Assembly (NCBI GenBank): GCA_017629395.1
Contig: JAGBXH010000392.1
Span: forward strand, 1 to 7,714
Source of the DNA: Clostridia bacterium
Lineage (GTDB): Bacteria > Bacillota > Clostridia > Oscillospirales > CAG-272
Length of the DNA stretch: 7,714 nucleotides
Direction: 5' to 3'
Position numbers and translations under genes: made by a program
Shown: positions 1-7,431 of the stretch, in pieces
Numbering within the stretch: position 1 is the first letter of the stretch
How the letters are laid out: each line of letters begins with the position of its first letter
Notes under the pieces: generated by a model
The model's input: the letters and a program-made list of their open reading frames with translations, nothing else
What the model was told of the DNA's origin: nothing
Databases searched by the model: none

Positions 1-1947
1 GCAGTTAACCCGAACGATGAAAGATACAAGGACATGATCGGCAAGATGCTGATTCTCCCCTTGGTTGGCAGAGAAATCCCCGTGATCGCCGATGACTACG
101 TTGAGGCTGATTTCGGTACCGGCTGCGTAAAGATCACCCCTGCGCACGACCCCAACGACTTTGAGGTTGGTGCACGCCATAATCTGCCCGTCATCAACGT
201 TATGACCGACGACGCCAAGATCACCGAGGACTATCCCGCTTACGCAGGTATGGATCGCTTTGTGGCAAGAAAGCAGATCGTCAAGGATCTGGAAGAGGGC
301 GGCTTCTTAATTAAGGTAGATAACTACGCGCACAACGTCGGCACCTGCTATCGCTGCGGCTCTACCATTGAGCCCCGCGTTTCTCTGCAGTGGTTCGTTA
401 AGATGGAGCCCCTTGCAAAGCCCGCGATCGACGCAGTACGCAATCAGGACATTCGTTTCGTTCCCGAAAGATTTGAAAAGAACTACTTCCATTGGATGGA
501 AAACATCCGCGACTGGTGCATTTCCCGTCAGCTTTGGTGGGGTCACCGCATTCCCGCGTTCTACTGCGACGATTGCGGCGAGACCGTCGTCACCAAGGAT
601 GCGTCTGCCGTTTGCCCCAAGTGCGGCAAGGCAATGCGTCAGGACCCCGATACGCTGGACACCTGGTTCTCCTCCGCGCTCTGGCCCTTCTCTACCCTTG
701 GCTGGCCCGAGGAGACCGAGGATCTCAAGTATTTCTATCCTACCAACACGCTGGTTACCGGCTACGATATCATCACTTTCTGGGTCTCCAGAATGATCTT
801 CTCCGCGCTGGCATATACCGATCAGGCTCCCTTCGATACCGTGCTGATTCACGGTCTGGTGCGTGACGCACAGGGCAGAAAGATGTCCAAGTCCTTGGGC
901 AACGGCATTGATCCGCTGGAGATCATCGACAAGTACGGCGCTGACGCGCTGAGATTTGCGCTGGCTACCGGTAACTCCCCCGGAAACGACATGCGCTTCT
1001 CGGATGAAAAGATCGAGGCTGCACGTAACTTTGCAAACAAGCTGTGGAACGCATCCAGATTCGTTCGTATGAATCTTACAATTGATTCCGTCAAGCTGCC
1101 TGCCGAGGAAGCTCTTGCAACCGAGGACAAGTGGATTCTGACCGAGCTGCATAAGACGGTTGAGGGCGTGCGCGCAAACCTTGACAAGTACGAGCTGGGC
1201 ATCGCGCTCTCCATGCTTTACGATTTCATCTGGGATATCTTCTGCGACTGGTACATCGAGCTTGCCAAGACCAGACTTTCCGACAAGGAAAACGCAGGCA
1301 ACGAGGTCTGCCAGAACGTCATTGCATACGTACTGATCCAGACGCTCAAGCTGCTGCATCCCTTCATGCCCTTTATCACCGAAGAGATCTATCAGTCCCT
1401 GCCCCATGATTGCGAAAGCATCATGATCGCAGAGTTCCCCGATGCTGCCACAACTCCCGCTTTCGCTAAGGAATCCGAGGATATGGCACGCGTCATAGAT
1501 GCTATCCGCGCAATTCGTGCCCGCCGTGCTGAAATGAACGTTGCTCCCTCCCGTAAGGCAAAGGTATATATCGCGACCAAGCATGATGCTTGCTTTACCG
1601 CTGCCGCAGGCTTCTTTGCAAGACTTGCATCCGCTTCCGAGGTCATCGTAGCAGACGCATTTGACGCAGAAACCGTTTCGGGCGACAACGCAGTACAGAT
1701 CATCACCGACTCCGCTGCCATCTTCCTGCCTATGGCTGATATCATCGACTTTGAAAAGGAAAAGGCAAGACTTGCCGCCGAGCAGAAGAAGCTGGAGGAC
1801 GAGATCTCTCGTATTGAGAAGAAGCTCTCCAACCAGGGCTTTGTTTCCAAAGCTCCCGCCGCTGTCGTCGAGGGCGAGAAGGCTAAGATGGAAAAGTACC
1901 GTGAAAACCTCGCAGGTGTCGTAGCGGCACTTGCAAAGCTGGGCTGA
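1..1947 (+). CDS. valS: Valyl-tRNA synthetase, C-terminal 648 residues (5' end outside window)
   Basis: Class I aminoacyl-tRNA synthetase that charges tRNA-Val in the cytoplasm. The reading frame is open from base 1, so the gene starts upstream; about a quarter of the usual ~880 residues, including the HIGH motif, is missing. Fragment numbering: the window opens in the CP1 editing domain (GTGCVKITPAHDPNDF-type motif, residues 39-57). The catalytic core follows with WCISRQLWWG (172-181), Cys pairs at 116/119, 189/192 and 205/208 that look like zinc-binding knuckles, and the KMSKS signature at 294-298 (bases 880-894). The helical anticodon-binding domain comes next. The last ~65 residues (584-648) form the Lys/Glu-rich coiled coil with the NQGFVSKAP hinge that is characteristic of bacterial ValRS and separates it from IleRS and LeuRS. 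The stop TGA (1945-1947) is followed by a terminator, so no folC or other gene is co-transcribed downstream. No frameshift or missing motif is seen in the part present. Confidence 0.97.
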   Translation, partial: AVNPNDERYKDMIGKMLILPLVGREIPVIADDYVEADFGTGCVKITPAHDPNDFEVGARHNLPVINVMTDDAKITEDYPAYAGMDRFVARKQIVKDLEEGGFLIKVDNYAHNVGTCYRCGSTIEPRVSLQWFVKMEPLAKPAIDAVRNQDIRFVPERFEKNYFHWMENIRDWCISRQLWWGHRIPAFYCDDCGETVVTKDASAVCPKCGKAMRQDPDTLDTWFSSALWPFSTLGWPEETEDLKYFYPTNTLVTGYDIITFWVSRMIFSALAYTDQAPFDTVLIHGLVRDAQGRKMSKSLGNGIDPLEIIDKYGADALRFALATGNSPGNDMRFSDEKIEAARNFANKLWNASRFVRMNLTIDSVKLPAEEALATEDKWILTELHKTVEGVRANLDKYELGIALSMLYDFIWDIFCDWYIELAKTRLSDKENAGNEVCQNVIAYVLIQTLKLLHPFMPFITEEIYQSLPHDCESIMIAEFPDAATTPAFAKESEDMARVIDAIRAIRARRAEMNVAPSRKAKVYIATKHDACFTAAAGFFARLASASEVIVADAFDAETVSGDNAVQIITDSAAIFLPMADIIDFEKEKARLAAEQKKLEDEISRIEKKLSNQGFVSKAPAAVVEGEKAKMEKYRENLAGVVAALAKLG

Positions 1948-1966
1948 TCCGCAAGGCAATCCCAAT

Positions 1967-2010
1967 AAAAAAACATCCGCCAACGGCTTGTGCCGTTGGC
2001 GGATATTTTT
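1967..2010. terminator. Bidirectional Rho-independent terminator between valS and the glycosidase gene
   Basis: A perfect 13-bp stem, ATCCGCCAACGGC (1975-1987) paired with GCCGTTGGCGGAT (1992-2004), closes a TTGT tetraloop (1988-1991). On the plus strand it is followed by ATTTTT (2005-2010), terminating valS 28 bases after its stop. On the minus strand it is followed by the complement of seven A residues (1967-1973), giving a U7 tract that terminates the convergent glycosidase gene. The stem begins only four bases after that gene's TAA (2011-2009). Both halves of a canonical terminator are therefore visible in each direction. Confidence 0.93.
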
Positions 2011-5000
2011 ATACTTGGGTTTCTACCGTAAAGGTGATGCTCTTGGCACCGCTGTCGATGAGCACGTACTCATCCGTCCAGTTTGCACCGCCCGTGACAA
2101 AGTTTCCGGGGCCGCAAGCGCCTGCGATCGCGGGCAGCTGGTGAAGCGGTCCGAACACGTTCTTGCGCGTGCCGACCACGCAAAGGTCAATGCTCTGCCC
2201 TGCCTTGACAGCCTCGGTCACGTCTGCCTTGTAAGGATCCCAGCCCACGACCTGCGTGCCGCTCTCGGTGATCACCTTGAAGCAGCCGCCCGTGAACTTG
2301 GTGCTCAGCATAACGCGGTCACCCTCGCCGACCTCAAGTCCTGCGTACATTTCGGGCAGGATGCGGTAGGTCATGCTGCCGGTATAGAACGGCAGCGCGT
2401 AATTCGCGTAGTTGCCAAGACCCATCTGCGCAGGAGGCGCTACCAGCGTGCGCGTGTTGGTCTCGGACAGCGCCACGCCAAAGTCGCCGATCAGGTAGAT
2501 CGCCTCGATATTGGTGGTGCGCATGAAGTTGACCTTAATGGTCACGACGTTGCGACCAAGCTTGAGTGCCCCCTCGGGCACGTACATCTTCTTGAAGCAA
2601 TCATCCACCCAGAAGTCGTTGATGTCCTTATTTTCAAGCGCAATGCCGTTGATATAGTAGGCGTTGGTCTCGGGTCTTTCACCTGCCAGGGCTACCGTGC
2701 CACGGGGCAGCTCATCAATAAAGAATTCGTATTCCAGCTCGATCTCGCCGTACTTCTGCTTGTGGTGCAGCTTGGCAAACCAAGGCTGCAGCATCTCACC
2801 GCCGCGGCGCTCAATGCCCACAGCACCGCGCACCTGCGCATCAATGCGCAGAGCCTCGGCAGGCTCGCTCCAATCCTTATCCGCCCATCTCCAGCGGCAA
2901 TAGTCCAGCACGCAGACGTTTTGCTCGTCAAGCAGAGGCTCGAAATCTGCCTCGTCGATCTCCAATCCTGTCTTGACGGCATATGCGGACTGCATGGGCA
3001 GCTGCTCGCGCGCATTTGTCAACACAAAGCAGCGCGCGCCGGCAGCATCGATATCAAAGCCGATCTCTGCCATGCCGTCCTTCCAGTTTACCTTTGCGTT
3101 ATAACGGTTTCCGCTCTCAAGGTCCCATTCCTCCACGCTCATACCCGCGGGCACTGCAAGCTGCATAGTCAAGCCGCGTCTGCCGTTTTCGCGATCGGTG
3201 TTAAGCACCACGGCAGCCACGCTGCCCTCGCCGTCCACGTCGCGGCGCACCTGTACGAATACGGCACGCTCAGCGCCACCCTCGGCATTGCGGATATCCA
3301 CAAAGCTCTGCGAGCCCGCACGAATAGCGGACAGAATTTCCTTTTCATCAAAGCCCACGCGGCAGCAGCTCTCTGCAAGCTGTGCAGGGGCATCGGATGC
3401 CAGCGCATCCACGTATGCAGGCAGCTCGCCTGCGAAAATGACCTGTCCGCCCGCCTCGGAGAACGCCTTGAGGATCTCCAGTGTGGTGGGTCGGATGGTC
3501 AGCATATTGGTCACCAGCACGGTGCGGTAAGTAGCCTCTCCGATCTTTAAGAGTACCTTGCCCTGCGCATCGGTTGTAAGCGACCACTTGTCGCGCATGA
3601 TCTGCTCTTCGCCATAGTCAAAGTCCACGTGATTGTCGGTCAGCATATGGAAGAGCTGCTGATATCTCTGCTCGTAAGGTCCAACGTCGGGGGACGCATT
3701 CATGATCCAGCGCGCCCAGCCCAGATATGCCTGACACCACAAGGATTCCACGGGATTGAGCACGAGCACGTCGCAATCCGGCTTACCTGCGGACAGCACC
3801 ACACCCATGCGGGCAAAGTGATCCTCTACAGCGGCATAATCCTTATACCACGGGGATTGATGCAGGATGGATGCGGGATAATCGCGCTTGCTCTCTCCCT
3901 CCATGGTATACCAGGAAAGGTGCTGACAGCGCAGATTGATGCCGAAGAGCGCCTGCCAGTCGCCCACAGCCTTGTGCGACTTGAAGTCAAACTGCCAGCC
4001 CGTGCATCCGTACAGCTCGGAAAGCAGCCACTTTTTGTCAAGCTGTCTTGCAGCGCTTGCAAGCTGCTTGACGATCCAGTAGCAGCGGTTATGCTCGGTC
4101 AGCACGTCCACACCGGGATATCCCATATGCTCGTAAAAACGCATCAGCGAGCCGTGCGGCACGGTCTGATTCATCAAGGAGTCCTCGTGCAGCACGTGTC
4201 CCGTAAACTCAATGCCGTTGGCTTTGCACCACTGGTTAATGGGCATTGCAAAGCGTTCAAGGAACAGATTGTCCGCAAGGTCAATGTAATGCAGCTTGAC
4301 GGGAGCGACCTGTGCGCCTTTGTATCTGTAGAACAGCTCGGGCAGAATGGGACGTGCGTCATAGCCGTATCTCTTCTCGAATTCCTCAAAAATATCATCC
4401 GTCCATGCGGTAGCGCAGGACTTGACGCCGTCCACCTCGCGAAGATTGTCAAAGCAATGACCGCGGTGGGGTTCATCGGTAAAGATACCCTTGATCGACT
4501 TGCCAAGGCGATCGCCGCAGCGACGCTTGTACTCCTCGTGCGTCATGTCAATAAACTTATAAACCGCCTTATACGACATGGTGTCGATATAGGTAGTACC
4601 GTTATAGTTGGAGTTGGGGGCATCCGGCACGATGGCAAAGCGCAGAGCCTTCCATTCGCCGGGCTGCTCCTCCGATGCGGGAGCGAGCTTTTCTATAGCT
4701 GCCTTGACTGCACGCTTGGCACAGTTGGCGCAAGCAAGCTCTGCCGTATCGATCTGTTCGTATGCCCAGACGTTAATACCGTCCACCTTGGCAGCGTAAA
4801 GTGCAATGCTCTGGTCGTTCCACTCCGTCTTTTCGGGCGCGGATTCATAGACGTACAGCGATTTCATGCGGTATTGCGGATCGATCGTGACCTTACCGCC
4901 CGCAGAGCCGGACGGCCAACGGTCCTCGTCGTACAGCCAAGCCTCCATGCCGACCTTCTCGCCCGCATCGGCAACGGCGTTGATCAGATCAAACCACTCG

Positions 5001-5191
5001 TCGCCCAGATATTCGGTAATCAAACCCGCACGCGAGTGCATAAAATAGCCGCCAAGGCCCATTTCCTTCATGACCTCGACCTGTCTGACAAGCTCCTCTT
5101 CGCGCAATTCTCCGTTCCAGGACCAGAAGGGCTTACCGCGCCACTCTGCGCCCGGTGCGGCAAACGTGCTGTATAATTCCTTTTTACTCAT
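2009..5191 (-). CDS. GH106-like glycoside hydrolase (alpha-L-rhamnosidase family), probably cytoplasmic
   Basis: A 1060-residue protein resembling the GH106 family (Glyco_hydro_106), whose characterised members remove alpha-L-rhamnose. The N-terminal catalytic part carries typical segments: PFWSWNGEL (21-29), GGYFMHSRAGL (47-57) and WLYDEDRWPSG (85-95). Candidate catalytic acids lie in FTDEP (E240) and in LLSELYGCTGW (E392); assigning them is inference. Residues ~460-595 (VLVLNP, then TVLVTNM and GGQVIFAGELPAYV) look like the alpha/beta domain found after the barrel in such enzymes. Beta-rich regions follow, including a galactose-binding-like sandwich around 810-905. The start is ATG 5191 because GGAGG (5202-5198) lies six bases upstream; the upstream TTG (5209) and ATG (5206) would precede or overlap that site. 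There is no signal peptide, transmembrane segment or lipobox, so it likely acts on imported oligosaccharides. No transporter, regulator or sugar-utilisation gene is adjacent. The family call is fairly sure; rhamnose as substrate is not. Confidence 0.82.
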   Translation of the reverse strand: MSKKELYSTFAAPGAEWRGKPFWSWNGELREEELVRQVEVMKEMGLGGYFMHSRAGLITEYLGDEWFDLINAVADAGEKVGMEAWLYDEDRWPSGSAGGKVTIDPQYRMKSLYVYESAPEKTEWNDQSIALYAAKVDGINVWAYEQIDTAELACANCAKRAVKAAIEKLAPASEEQPGEWKALRFAIVPDAPNSNYNGTTYIDTMSYKAVYKFIDMTHEEYKRRCGDRLGKSIKGIFTDEPHRGHCFDNLREVDGVKSCATAWTDDIFEEFEKRYGYDARPILPELFYRYKGAQVAPVKLHYIDLADNLFLERFAMPINQWCKANGIEFTGHVLHEDSLMNQTVPHGSLMRFYEHMGYPGVDVLTEHNRCYWIVKQLASAARQLDKKWLLSELYGCTGWQFDFKSHKAVGDWQALFGINLRCQHLSWYTMEGESKRDYPASILHQSPWYKDYAAVEDHFARMGVVLSAGKPDCDVLVLNPVESLWCQAYLGWARWIMNASPDVGPYEQRYQQLFHMLTDNHVDFDYGEEQIMRDKWSLTTDAQGKVLLKIGEATYRTVLVTNMLTIRPTTLEILKAFSEAGGQVIFAGELPAYVDALASDAPAQLAESCCRVGFDEKEILSAIRAGSQSFVDIRNAEGGAERAVFVQVRRDVDGEGSVAAVVLNTDRENGRRGLTMQLAVPAGMSVEEWDLESGNRYNAKVNWKDGMAEIGFDIDAAGARCFVLTNAREQLPMQSAYAVKTGLEIDEADFEPLLDEQNVCVLDYCRWRWADKDWSEPAEALRIDAQVRGAVGIERRGGEMLQPWFAKLHHKQKYGEIELEYEFFIDELPRGTVALAGERPETNAYYINGIALENKDINDFWVDDCFKKMYVPEGALKLGRNVVTIKVNFMRTTNIEAIYLIGDFGVALSETNTRTLVAPPAQMGLGNYANYALPFYTGSMTYRILPEMYAGLEVGEGDRVMLSTKFTGGCFKVITESGTQVVGWDPYKADVTEAVKAGQSIDLCVVGTRKNVFGPLHQLPAIAGACGPGNFVTGGANWTDEYVLIDSGAKSITFTVETQV

Positions 5192-5197
5192 GGTGCA

Positions 5198-5202
5198 CCT
5201 CC
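5198..5202 (-). promoter_or_regulatory. Ribosome binding site that fixes the glycosidase start
   Basis: GGAGG (extended GGAGGTG) on the minus strand, with six bases (TGCACC) before ATG 5191. It argues against the longer reading from TTG 5209 or ATG 5206, because those codons lie upstream of the site or against it. Confidence 0.88.
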
Positions 5203-5223
5203 GCATCAAAGTTTGTTATTTTC

Positions 5224-5252
5224 ATTATACCAAAAAGCCTTTTGCTTTGCAA
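5224..5252 (-). promoter_or_regulatory. Sigma-A type promoter of the glycosidase gene
   Basis: On the minus strand, TTGCAA (5252-5247, 4 of 6 matches to TTGACA) is separated by exactly 17 bp from a perfect TATAAT (5229-5224). The -10 is preceded by TGG, giving an extended -10 (TGGTATAAT). A start about seven bases downstream (near 5217) would leave a leader of about 26 nt holding the GGAGG site. An imperfect 14-bp palindrome (5231-5244) fills most of the spacer and could be an operator; that part is inference. Confidence 0.8.
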
Positions 5253-5273
5253 GGGATTTGAAAAATAAAGCGA

Positions 5274-5307
5274 TTGACACAAATTTCGGTGCATGATTTT
5301 GGATAAG
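5274..5307 (+). promoter_or_regulatory. Possible glmM promoter (perfect -35, poorly spaced -10)
   Basis: TTGACA (5274-5279) is a perfect -35 hexamer facing glmM in the divergent intergenic region. No good -10 lies 16-18 bp downstream (17 bp gives TTTTGG). The best nearby candidate is GATAAG (5302-5307), 22 bp away, which is outside normal spacing. Another -10-like element, CATAAT (5348-5353, 5 of 6), lacks a convincing -35. glmM needs a promoter here because the upstream gene is divergent, but the exact element is uncertain. Confidence 0.35.
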
Positions 5308-5321
5308 ATGACAAATACTGA

Positions 5322-5385
5322 ATGCAAGGAAACACAATGCTGCATACCATAATAACAGCATTTTTTGACGAAAGGATACTTGCAT
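5322..5385 (+). other. Nested inverted repeats in the glmM leader, possible attenuator or translational switch
   Basis: An inner stem AATGCTG (5336-5342) / CAGCATT (5356-5362) with a 13-nt loop runs into six T residues (5361-5366), giving a weak terminator-like shape. An outer perfect 7-bp match, ATGCAAG (5322-5328) / CTTGCAT (5379-5385), ends on the base before the glmM ATG and would enclose both the inner hairpin and the AAAGGA ribosome binding site. The pairings are seen directly; a regulatory role is inference, and each 7-bp match alone could be chance. Confidence 0.3.
5371..5376 (+). promoter_or_regulatory. Ribosome binding site of glmM
   Basis: AAAGGA lies nine bases upstream of ATG 5386. 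It supports that start over the in-frame TTG at 5365, which lies upstream of the site and would add seven residues before the conserved PKYFGTDGFRG beginning. Confidence 0.75.
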
Positions 5386-6732
5386 ATGCCAAAATATTTC
5401 GGAACGGACGGCTTTCGCGGCAAGGCGGGAGAGGAGCTGCGCGCCATCCACGCATACAAAATAGGTCGCTTTTTAGGATGGCACTACGCGCAGAGCGATC
5501 ACAAAGCGCGCGTGGTGATCGGCAAGGACACCCGCCTTTCCTCCTACTCCTTGGAATACGCCGTAGCAGCGGGGCTGACCGCCTCGGGCGCGGACGCCTA
5601 TATGCTGCACGTCATCCCCACGCCGGGTGTGTCCTTTGCTGTGCGTCAGGGGTGCTTTGACGGCGGCGTCATGATCTCGGCAAGCCACAACCATTTTGCC
5701 GATAACGGCATCAAATTACTGGACTCGGGTGGCGAAAAAGCGGACGACGCTACCTTGCTTGAGGTGGAAAAATATCTGGACGGTGAAATACCCGAATTGC
5801 CTTATGCAACGGGAGAAGACATAGGCAGGATCGTGGATTATGCCGCAGGCAGAAACCGCTACTCAGCTTACCTGCTTTCTCTTGCCACCAAATCCTTCAA
5901 GCCATTAAAGATCGGCTTGGACTGTGCCAACGGGGCGGCTTCGATGATCGCGCCTGCGGTGTTCGGGGCACTTGGCGCGCGCATAAGCATTATGGGGAGC
6001 ACACCCTGCGGCACCAACGTCAACGATGGCTGCGGCTCAACACATATCGAGCGGCTTTGTGCTTTCGTGCGTGAAAACGGTCTTGACGTGGGCTTTGCCT
6101 TTGACGGTGACGCAGACAGATGCTTAGCGGTTGACGAGAGGGGCGAGGTGGTCAACGGTGATCACATACTCTATATTTTCGCCAAAGCCCTGCGCGAGCA
6201 GGGCGCGCTTGCGCACAACACAGCCGTTGCAACCGTGATGTCCAATCTCGGCTTGTTCCGCGCCTTGGAGGCTGCGGGGATTGACTGCGAGATCACCCCC
6301 GTGGGCGACCGCTTTATCTGGGAGAGCATGGCAGCGAACGGCTACAGCGTGGGGGCGGAGCAATCGGGGCACGTTATCCTTTCCAAGTACGCCACCACGG
6401 GCGACGGCATTCTGAGCGCTATTATGTTAACCGAGACAATGCTTGAGAAAAAGTGCACGCTCTCTCAGTTGGCGCAGGACGTGAAAATGCTGCCGCAGGT
6501 GACGCGCAACTTGCGCGTGGCAGACAAGGCAAAGGTCATGCAAAACGCGGACGTGCAGGCACTCGTGCAAGCTCTTTCGGAGCATGAGCTCGCATCCGGG
6601 CGCATTCTTTTGCGGCAAAGCGGCACGGAACCCGTGGTTCGCGTGATGGTGGAGGCGGACACAAAGCAGGACTGCGAAACCTATGCCGACATGGTCATTG
6701 ACCGTATTAAGGAGCTTGGATTGCATGAATAA
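5386..6732 (+). CDS. glmM: Phosphoglucosamine mutase
   Basis: Converts glucosamine-6-phosphate to glucosamine-1-phosphate, the committed step toward UDP-GlcNAc for peptidoglycan; cytoplasmic. The 448 residues match the usual GlmM length. Alpha-D-phosphohexomutase signatures appear in order: N-terminal KYFGTDGFRG; the phosphoserine loop MISASHN with catalytic Ser100; the metal-binding DGDADR with Asp240, Asp242 and Asp244; the sugar-specificity loop AEQSGH (Glu325, Ser327, His329); and the C-terminal phosphate-binding RQSGTEPVVR (410-419). KYFGTDG, VGDRFIWESM and YATTGDG fit GlmM rather than phosphomannomutase or phosphoglucomutase. Small departures from the common pattern are His103 where Pro usually follows SASHN, and Ala in place of Gly before EQSGH. 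The start ATG 5386 is chosen for its upstream AAAGGA and the conserved N-terminus. The stop overlaps the next gene by eight bases. In many bacteria GlmM is activated by phosphorylation of this Ser. Confidence 0.94.
   Translation: MPKYFGTDGFRGKAGEELRAIHAYKIGRFLGWHYAQSDHKARVVIGKDTRLSSYSLEYAVAAGLTASGADAYMLHVIPTPGVSFAVRQGCFDGGVMISASHNHFADNGIKLLDSGGEKADDATLLEVEKYLDGEIPELPYATGEDIGRIVDYAAGRNRYSAYLLSLATKSFKPLKIGLDCANGAASMIAPAVFGALGARISIMGSTPCGTNVNDGCGSTHIERLCAFVRENGLDVGFAFDGDADRCLAVDERGEVVNGDHILYIFAKALREQGALAHNTAVATVMSNLGLFRALEAAGIDCEITPVGDRFIWESMAANGYSVGAEQSGHVILSKYATTGDGILSAIMLTETMLEKKCTLSQLAQDVKMLPQVTRNLRVADKAKVMQNADVQALVQALSEHELASGRILLRQSGTEPVVRVMVEADTKQDCETYADMVIDRIKELGLHE
6709..6714 (+). promoter_or_regulatory. 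Ribosome binding site inside the 3' end of glmM
   Basis: AAGGAG lies within the last codons of glmM, ten bases before ATG 6725. It supports that start for the downstream gene over the next in-frame ATG at 6770, which has no such site. Confidence 0.75.
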
Positions 6733-7402
6733 TTCGCATTATTGTTTATTTTCCAACAATTTGTTTGATATGTCGCACACAATCGCCGCACCGCTGCTGC
6801 AAAATGCGACTTATCCATGGGAAGCACTGCCTCACATTGCCGACTTTATTCGCAAGATCGGCGCATCGCTTGACCCTTCCCTTTACACGAATATGGGCGA
6901 TGACGTATATATCTCCAAGGACGCAAAAATTGCACCCAGCGCGCATATCGAAGGGCCGTGTATCATCTGCAACGCCGCCGAGATCAGGCACTGCGCCTTT
7001 ATCCGCGGCAGCGTCATCGTGGGTGCTGGGGCTGTGGTGGGCAACTCCACCGAGCTCAAAAACTGCATTCTGTTTGACTCGGTGCAAGTACCGCACTACA
7101 ACTACGTGGGCGACTCGATTCTCGGCTACAAGGCGCACCTCGGTGCAGGCGCGGTGACAAGCAACGTCAAAAGCGACAAGTCGCACGTGCACGTCAAGGG
7201 CGAGGATTTTGACGTGGATACGGGGCGCAAGAAGGTGGGCGCGATGATCGGGGACGGCGTGGAGATCGGCTGCGGAGCTGTGCTCTGCCCCGGCACGGTG
7301 ATTGGGCGCAGCTCCACCGTTTATCCCTTGGTGCGCGTGCGCGGAGTGATCCCCGAGGGGCACATCGTCAAAAGCACGGGGCTCATTGTGCCGCGCAGAT
7401 AA
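6725..7402 (+). CDS. Left-handed beta-helix (hexapeptide) acetyltransferase, GlmU C-terminal-like; probable glucosamine-1-phosphate N-acetyltransferase
   Basis: A 225-residue protein made of a short helical N-terminus (conserved-looking YPWEALPHIADFIRKIG, 30-46) and a left-handed beta-helix of hexapeptide repeats (~60-215). It resembles the acetyltransferase half of GlmU and archaeal sugar-1-phosphate acetyltransferases. By motif comparison with GlmU, TELKN (Lys112), PHYNYVGDS (His124, the likely catalytic base, and Tyr127) and GAGAVTSN (Asn147) match active-site positions. The GlmU nucleotidyltransferase domain with its GxGTxMxSxxPK loop is absent. ATG 6725 sits inside the end of glmM (8-bp overlap, ATGAATAA), which suggests translational coupling. 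Since GlmM makes glucosamine-1-phosphate, acetylating it to GlcNAc-1-phosphate is the natural reading of the context, but substrate is inference. Many relatives are annotated as UDP-GlcNAc pyrophosphorylase, which the missing domain makes unlikely. Expected to be a cytoplasmic trimer. Confidence 0.85.
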   Translation: MNNSHYCLFSNNLFDMSHTIAAPLLQNATYPWEALPHIADFIRKIGASLDPSLYTNMGDDVYISKDAKIAPSAHIEGPCIICNAAEIRHCAFIRGSVIVGAGAVVGNSTELKNCILFDSVQVPHYNYVGDSILGYKAHLGAGAVTSNVKSDKSHVHVKGEDFDVDTGRKKVGAMIGDGVEIGCGAVLCPGTVIGRSSTVYPLVRVRGVIPEGHIVKSTGLIVPRR

Positions 7403-7431
7403 TTGACAGCGGCGTTCTTCTGTGGTATAAT
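7403..7431 (+). promoter_or_regulatory. Full-consensus sigma-A promoter with extended -10
   Basis: TTGACA (7403-7408) and TATAAT (7426-7431) are both perfect and separated by exactly 17 bp. TGG directly before the -10 adds an extended -10 element. The -35 begins on the base after the TAA of the acetyltransferase gene. Transcription should start near 7438, giving a leader of about 25 nt before ATG 7463. Confidence 0.93.

Noticed and set aside
346..654. Zinc-finger or separate domain gene suggested by three CxxC pairs
   Set aside because: The pairs at fragment residues 116/119, 189/192 and 205/208 lie inside the continuous ValRS frame, between recognisable synthetase motifs.
307..1983. Long open frame of 558 codons on the minus strand opposite valS
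   Set aside because: It is codon-in-register antisense to valS, so it stays open because valS avoids TTA, CTA and TCA codons. Its translation resembles no known protein, and it has no convincing RBS.
1931..5176. Two long open frames (539 and 515 codons) on the plus strand opposite the glycosidase gene
   Set aside because: Both are in register with the antisense of the glycosidase codons. The glycosidase protein is recognisable along its length, while the shadow translations show no family motifs.
5192..5385. Possible glmS-type ribozyme or another known riboswitch upstream of glmM
   Set aside because: The region is only 194 bp, part of which is the divergent promoter. Only two short stems are visible, without the pseudoknotted core expected of the glmS ribozyme.
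5184..5459. Small open frames on the minus strand across the glycosidase-glmM intergenic region
   Set aside because: They overlap the start of glmM and the glycosidase promoter; I see no family-like sequence or convincing start signal.
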